From assembly GCA_009602725.1 (NCBI GenBank), contig WELB01000048.1, forward strand, positions 393,748-452,544: a stretch of DNA of 58,797 nucleotides. Reading direction: 5' to 3'. Below are positions 56,179 to 58,797 of the stretch, piece after piece (the stretch's first letter is position 1; each line of letters begins with the position of its first letter). Made by a program: the position numbers and the translations under genes. The notes under the pieces were generated by a model. The model saw only the letters and a program-made list of their open reading frames with translations. It was not told the origin of the DNA and did not search any database. Source of the DNA: Spirogloea muscicola. Taxonomy: Eukaryota > Streptophyta > Zygnematophyceae > Spirogloeales > Spirogloeaceae.

Positions 56179-58729
56179 CTATGTCACATTCTTGAAAGGA
56201 CAAACAGCAGAAGTTGTGCCTGGTATGCTTACCATTCTGGTGGGCACAGTGCCATGTCCTTCCATGTACACATTTTCATTGAACACCCGCACTATGCAGT
56301 AAGCATTGGAATCCTTAGGAGCCTCCAGGATGGCCGGCACCGTCACAAAGTGGACGGCTCCAACTTGCTTGTAACCACCTGGATGATAGTGTCCTGAACA
56401 CGTGCCAAATGAGCAATCAACGATGCACAATAAGCTTCTTTTAGAAGTGTAAGCCTCTCCTAAGGCTTCTCCGGGACCAGGAAGCCCCTACAGCTAAATT
56501 GCTTTGAAGCAGGCATTTCCAGAGACGCAGATATACAAGTCCTGGATTCACACACATGAAGCTTATATGTCAAAGCATCAACCAGCCAGACGTTAGAAGT
56601 GGCTCACCAGCAAAGACAAGGACCACTGAAGGAGACGCCGTCAACAGCTCCACAACCTGGCAGTGACCAACATGACAACATTGTTGCGTAGGCCAAGGTA
56701 ATGCTGCATCCTTACTGCAAGGTGCTTCTTGCCAGCAAGGGATGCCATCTGCGCTTGGCAAGTACACATAGTGATGTAGAGACCAACATGATCCCCTCTA
56801 CATCAAAATTGGTGTCAAGAAGTGCAACCGCTGACCTCTGTGTGGTTCCACAACAAATGGGTCGCTGGAGCTGCTCCCTCAACCATTGGATGATGACCAG
56901 CAACGATGACCTTTTCTTGATGCCTGCCGACAACGCAAGGGTAAATGTTGTCACGCTCTGATAATCTGCAGGGACTCTCGCCTTTGCGACATGTTTTGAG
57001 CTCGCTGCAGACTCTTTCAAGGGCATTGGCAGACAGAGCAGTGCCGAAAGCGCCACCTTTCTGCAGCTGAAAGGGTGTCCTTGAGCCACGTCATCTGGCA
57101 GCGACTAAGCCCACCATTCCAGTCAGACATTTGAGGATTTATATCGTCAAGAGGATGTGAGGCCCTATACTCTTGCGCTTCCTGCACATCAAGCACATGC
57201 CAATTAACACAAGGTGTTCACAAGCTGAAGTGCCTTTCCTTGTATGATTCTACCAGACCCTCTCAATGTGTGCCTTCAATCATCTCAAAAAGTAGCAAGA
57301 AACATCCTCTACTTGTAAATCAGATGATGGACAGCCAGTACTGGTAGCCTTTCTTACATTTCCTGGAAGCTAAAACGTCTCGACCATACTCAAGCTTAGT
57401 CTTGATTTGGCCCAACGACCAATTCAAATTTGGTCGCTAAAGCTTAAGATGGAGTGACGACCTTGTAGTTGTCACTATCTGCTGGCCACTTGTCGCTCAT
57501 ATCCATGGTGTCAAGGACTGCCTGGAATCACAACAATGCCATCTCACGCTCAAGAACCGAAGCATAGACGTCTGTGCTCAGAAATCATATTTATATCTTG
57601 CAAGATGGTTTAAGAGTAGTTAGATTTGACATCAGCACCAAAGTGACACAGCATCCCTTTCTGTTTGAGCAAGTGCAAGCTTTGCCATAATTGAGTCGTC
57701 AAGCACCTCAAAAGCAGGTTAATACCAGTCGCCAACCAGCATGAAGGGGCACGTCATAGAAGCGCCCCGGCATGTGGAGGCGTTCGAGAAGGGTTGGTCT
57801 TGGAATAACCAAACAGTGATTGCCAAATAGGTGGTGAACTGGCCTCACATCGAGCTGATAGCATTCAAACATTCTTGTGAGCAAGCCAAGTCAATTGTCC
57901 AGGAAAGGCACAGAGTGTTACCTTCACAGATGAATCTGCTCAACGTTCTACACACAATGCATAGCCTCCGTACAGTCTACTTGCATGGCTTATTAACTAG
58001 GGCTTGCGTACCTTCTGGAGAATCTCCATAACAACCTCAAAGTCGGACTGAGTTTTCTCCTCGGTCTTATTGCCATCAATGATATCGCCCAAAGTAAGAA
58101 CAAACCTGAGACAAATGCAACCAATGGAGATGGTCAAGGTCCTGCCTGCACACTCTTGCTCTTCTAGATGCAAGTACATGTCCCCTTTGGTGGTTAAGCC
58201 AGCAACATTCTGCCAGTCACGCCTAGTCAAGCTACACTCTAGACAGCCTTCAGCAGTGACAAGCTTATTGTGGTGGTGCTTAATGCTCATCACACAGGGA
58301 AATTGCTTCTGCCAGGTTGTGATGAGATACTTGGCTTTGAAGTGATTGACAAGGGGGAGAGCTCACGAGAGCTCAGCATTGGCACTGTTGAAGTGATCAA
58401 TGGCAGCGGCAAGCTTCTGTGGGGCTTCGCGGTAGCGCTGCTCACGCTCTTCGATGTCTGCGTCAAGTCGAGTGTGCATGCTTCTGTAGTGGCTGACTGA
58501 TCAAGTATCGACAATCGCGCGCTCTTGACGGCTGGGTCTCAGAGGCCTCAGAAGCGCTAGCGGCCTCGTGGCGAGAATTACAGCGAGGGGATAGAAGCCG
58601 ACATTCCACCCGCGTCGGAACTCAGGCGGCTCACGTCCGCTCACCACCATTGTCCTTGTCGCCGTACTGCACGTCGGCGAGTACGCCGAAGGAGAACAGC
58701 GGCGGCCTCGCGGTGGCCGGGACAGCCAT
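56179..58729 (-). CDS. ADPRM: Manganese-dependent ADP-ribose/CDP-alcohol diphosphatase-like enzyme
   Basis: Ten exons, all GT-AG and in phase: 58729-58645, 58496-58367, 58105-58012, 57854-57726, 57521-57462, 57181-57057, 56923-56836, 56656-56608, 56393-56233, 56190-56179. They give 310 residues, the usual family length. All metallophosphoesterase motifs are present in order: GVLADVQYGD (D-x-Q), TLGDIIDGN (GDxxD), FGNHCLVIP (GNH), VIVAGHHPM (GH), FAGHYHPGG (GHxH), so a binuclear metal site should form. Family members split ADP-ribose, CDP-alcohols and related pyrophosphates. The family features YRASHPLDDINPQMSDWNGG and RLHMPGRFYDVPL are also visible. No signal peptide is seen; a cytosolic location is likely. 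The last exon is only 12 bases (NVT-stop). The ATG at 58729 is the only one ahead of the conserved start block. Confidence 0.92.
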
Positions 58730-58797
58730 GGCGCTCGCGGCGGCGAGTCCGATCGGCGGTCGCGGGGCGCGGGGCGGCGGCGTGCGCGGCGGCGGCG
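58730..58797 (-). promoter_or_regulatory. 5' region of the ADPRM-like gene
   Basis: GC-rich sequence (cgccgccgcg repeats) directly upstream of the ATG; the window ends here. No specific element is recognised. Confidence 0.3.

Overview
This window is nuclear DNA of a eukaryote. Genes are split by many short introns, nearly all GT-AG. The gene set points to the green lineage, most likely a chlorophyte alga: a plant-type ankyrin/ILK-like kinase, a plant-type RPC7 subunit of RNA polymerase III, a TPT-family transporter, an ADPRM-type metallophosphatase, and telomere-like tracts of the CCCTAAA type. I cannot name the species. The assembly is a draft. There is a 752-base N gap (18464-19215) followed by 123 A's, and four single N's (27927, 42247, 45479, 49175), several of them inside or beside GC-rich triplet repeats where reading frames break or gene fragments are joined.

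Layout. 1-900: 3' end of a retrotransposon. 900-3200: no supported gene. 3202-5390 (-): complete alpha/beta hydrolase in seven exons, with a perfect 148-bp inverted copy of its last exon start inside an intron. 5.6-8.0 kb: retroelement tails. 8371-15397 (-): large calcium-activated (Slo/BK-like) potassium channel. 16.2-18.2 kb: retroelement tails around the gap. 19840-22104 (+): C-terminal two thirds of RPA1. 22427-22702 (-): small mitochondrial ATP-synthase-f-like protein. 24556-27494 (-): unrecognised multi-exon gene. 28.2-32.9 kb: dense retroelement debris. 34379-38145 (+): almost full-length R2-type retrotransposon (zinc finger, RT, CCHC, restriction-like endonuclease), broken by a frameshift and a YADN active site. 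39.3-39.6 kb: TIR element. 40457-42287 (-): RPC7. 42.3-44.9 kb: retroelement tails. 44961-45463: truncated TPT transporter. 45801-46683: C-terminus of a DNA cytosine methyltransferase. 46.8-48.2 kb: two long foldback elements. 48.9-49.2 kb: orphan endonuclease fragment. 49239-51062 (+): PHD-finger gene. 51175-55285 (+): ankyrin-repeat protein kinase. 56179-58729 (-): complete ADPRM-like phosphatase in ten exons.

The genes are housekeeping or signalling genes with no operon-like relation. What unites the window is a superfamily of REL-type LINEs. At least twenty 5'-truncated copies on both strands all end in the same protein tail (-DLxxLTRGY-stop). Many are followed by a small set of recurrent 3' modules: a GGGCTGGC/GCCAGCCC hairpin, a GCGC-rich box, and short conserved tracts. 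This modular 3' end system, present with or without coding sequence, is the most interesting signal here.
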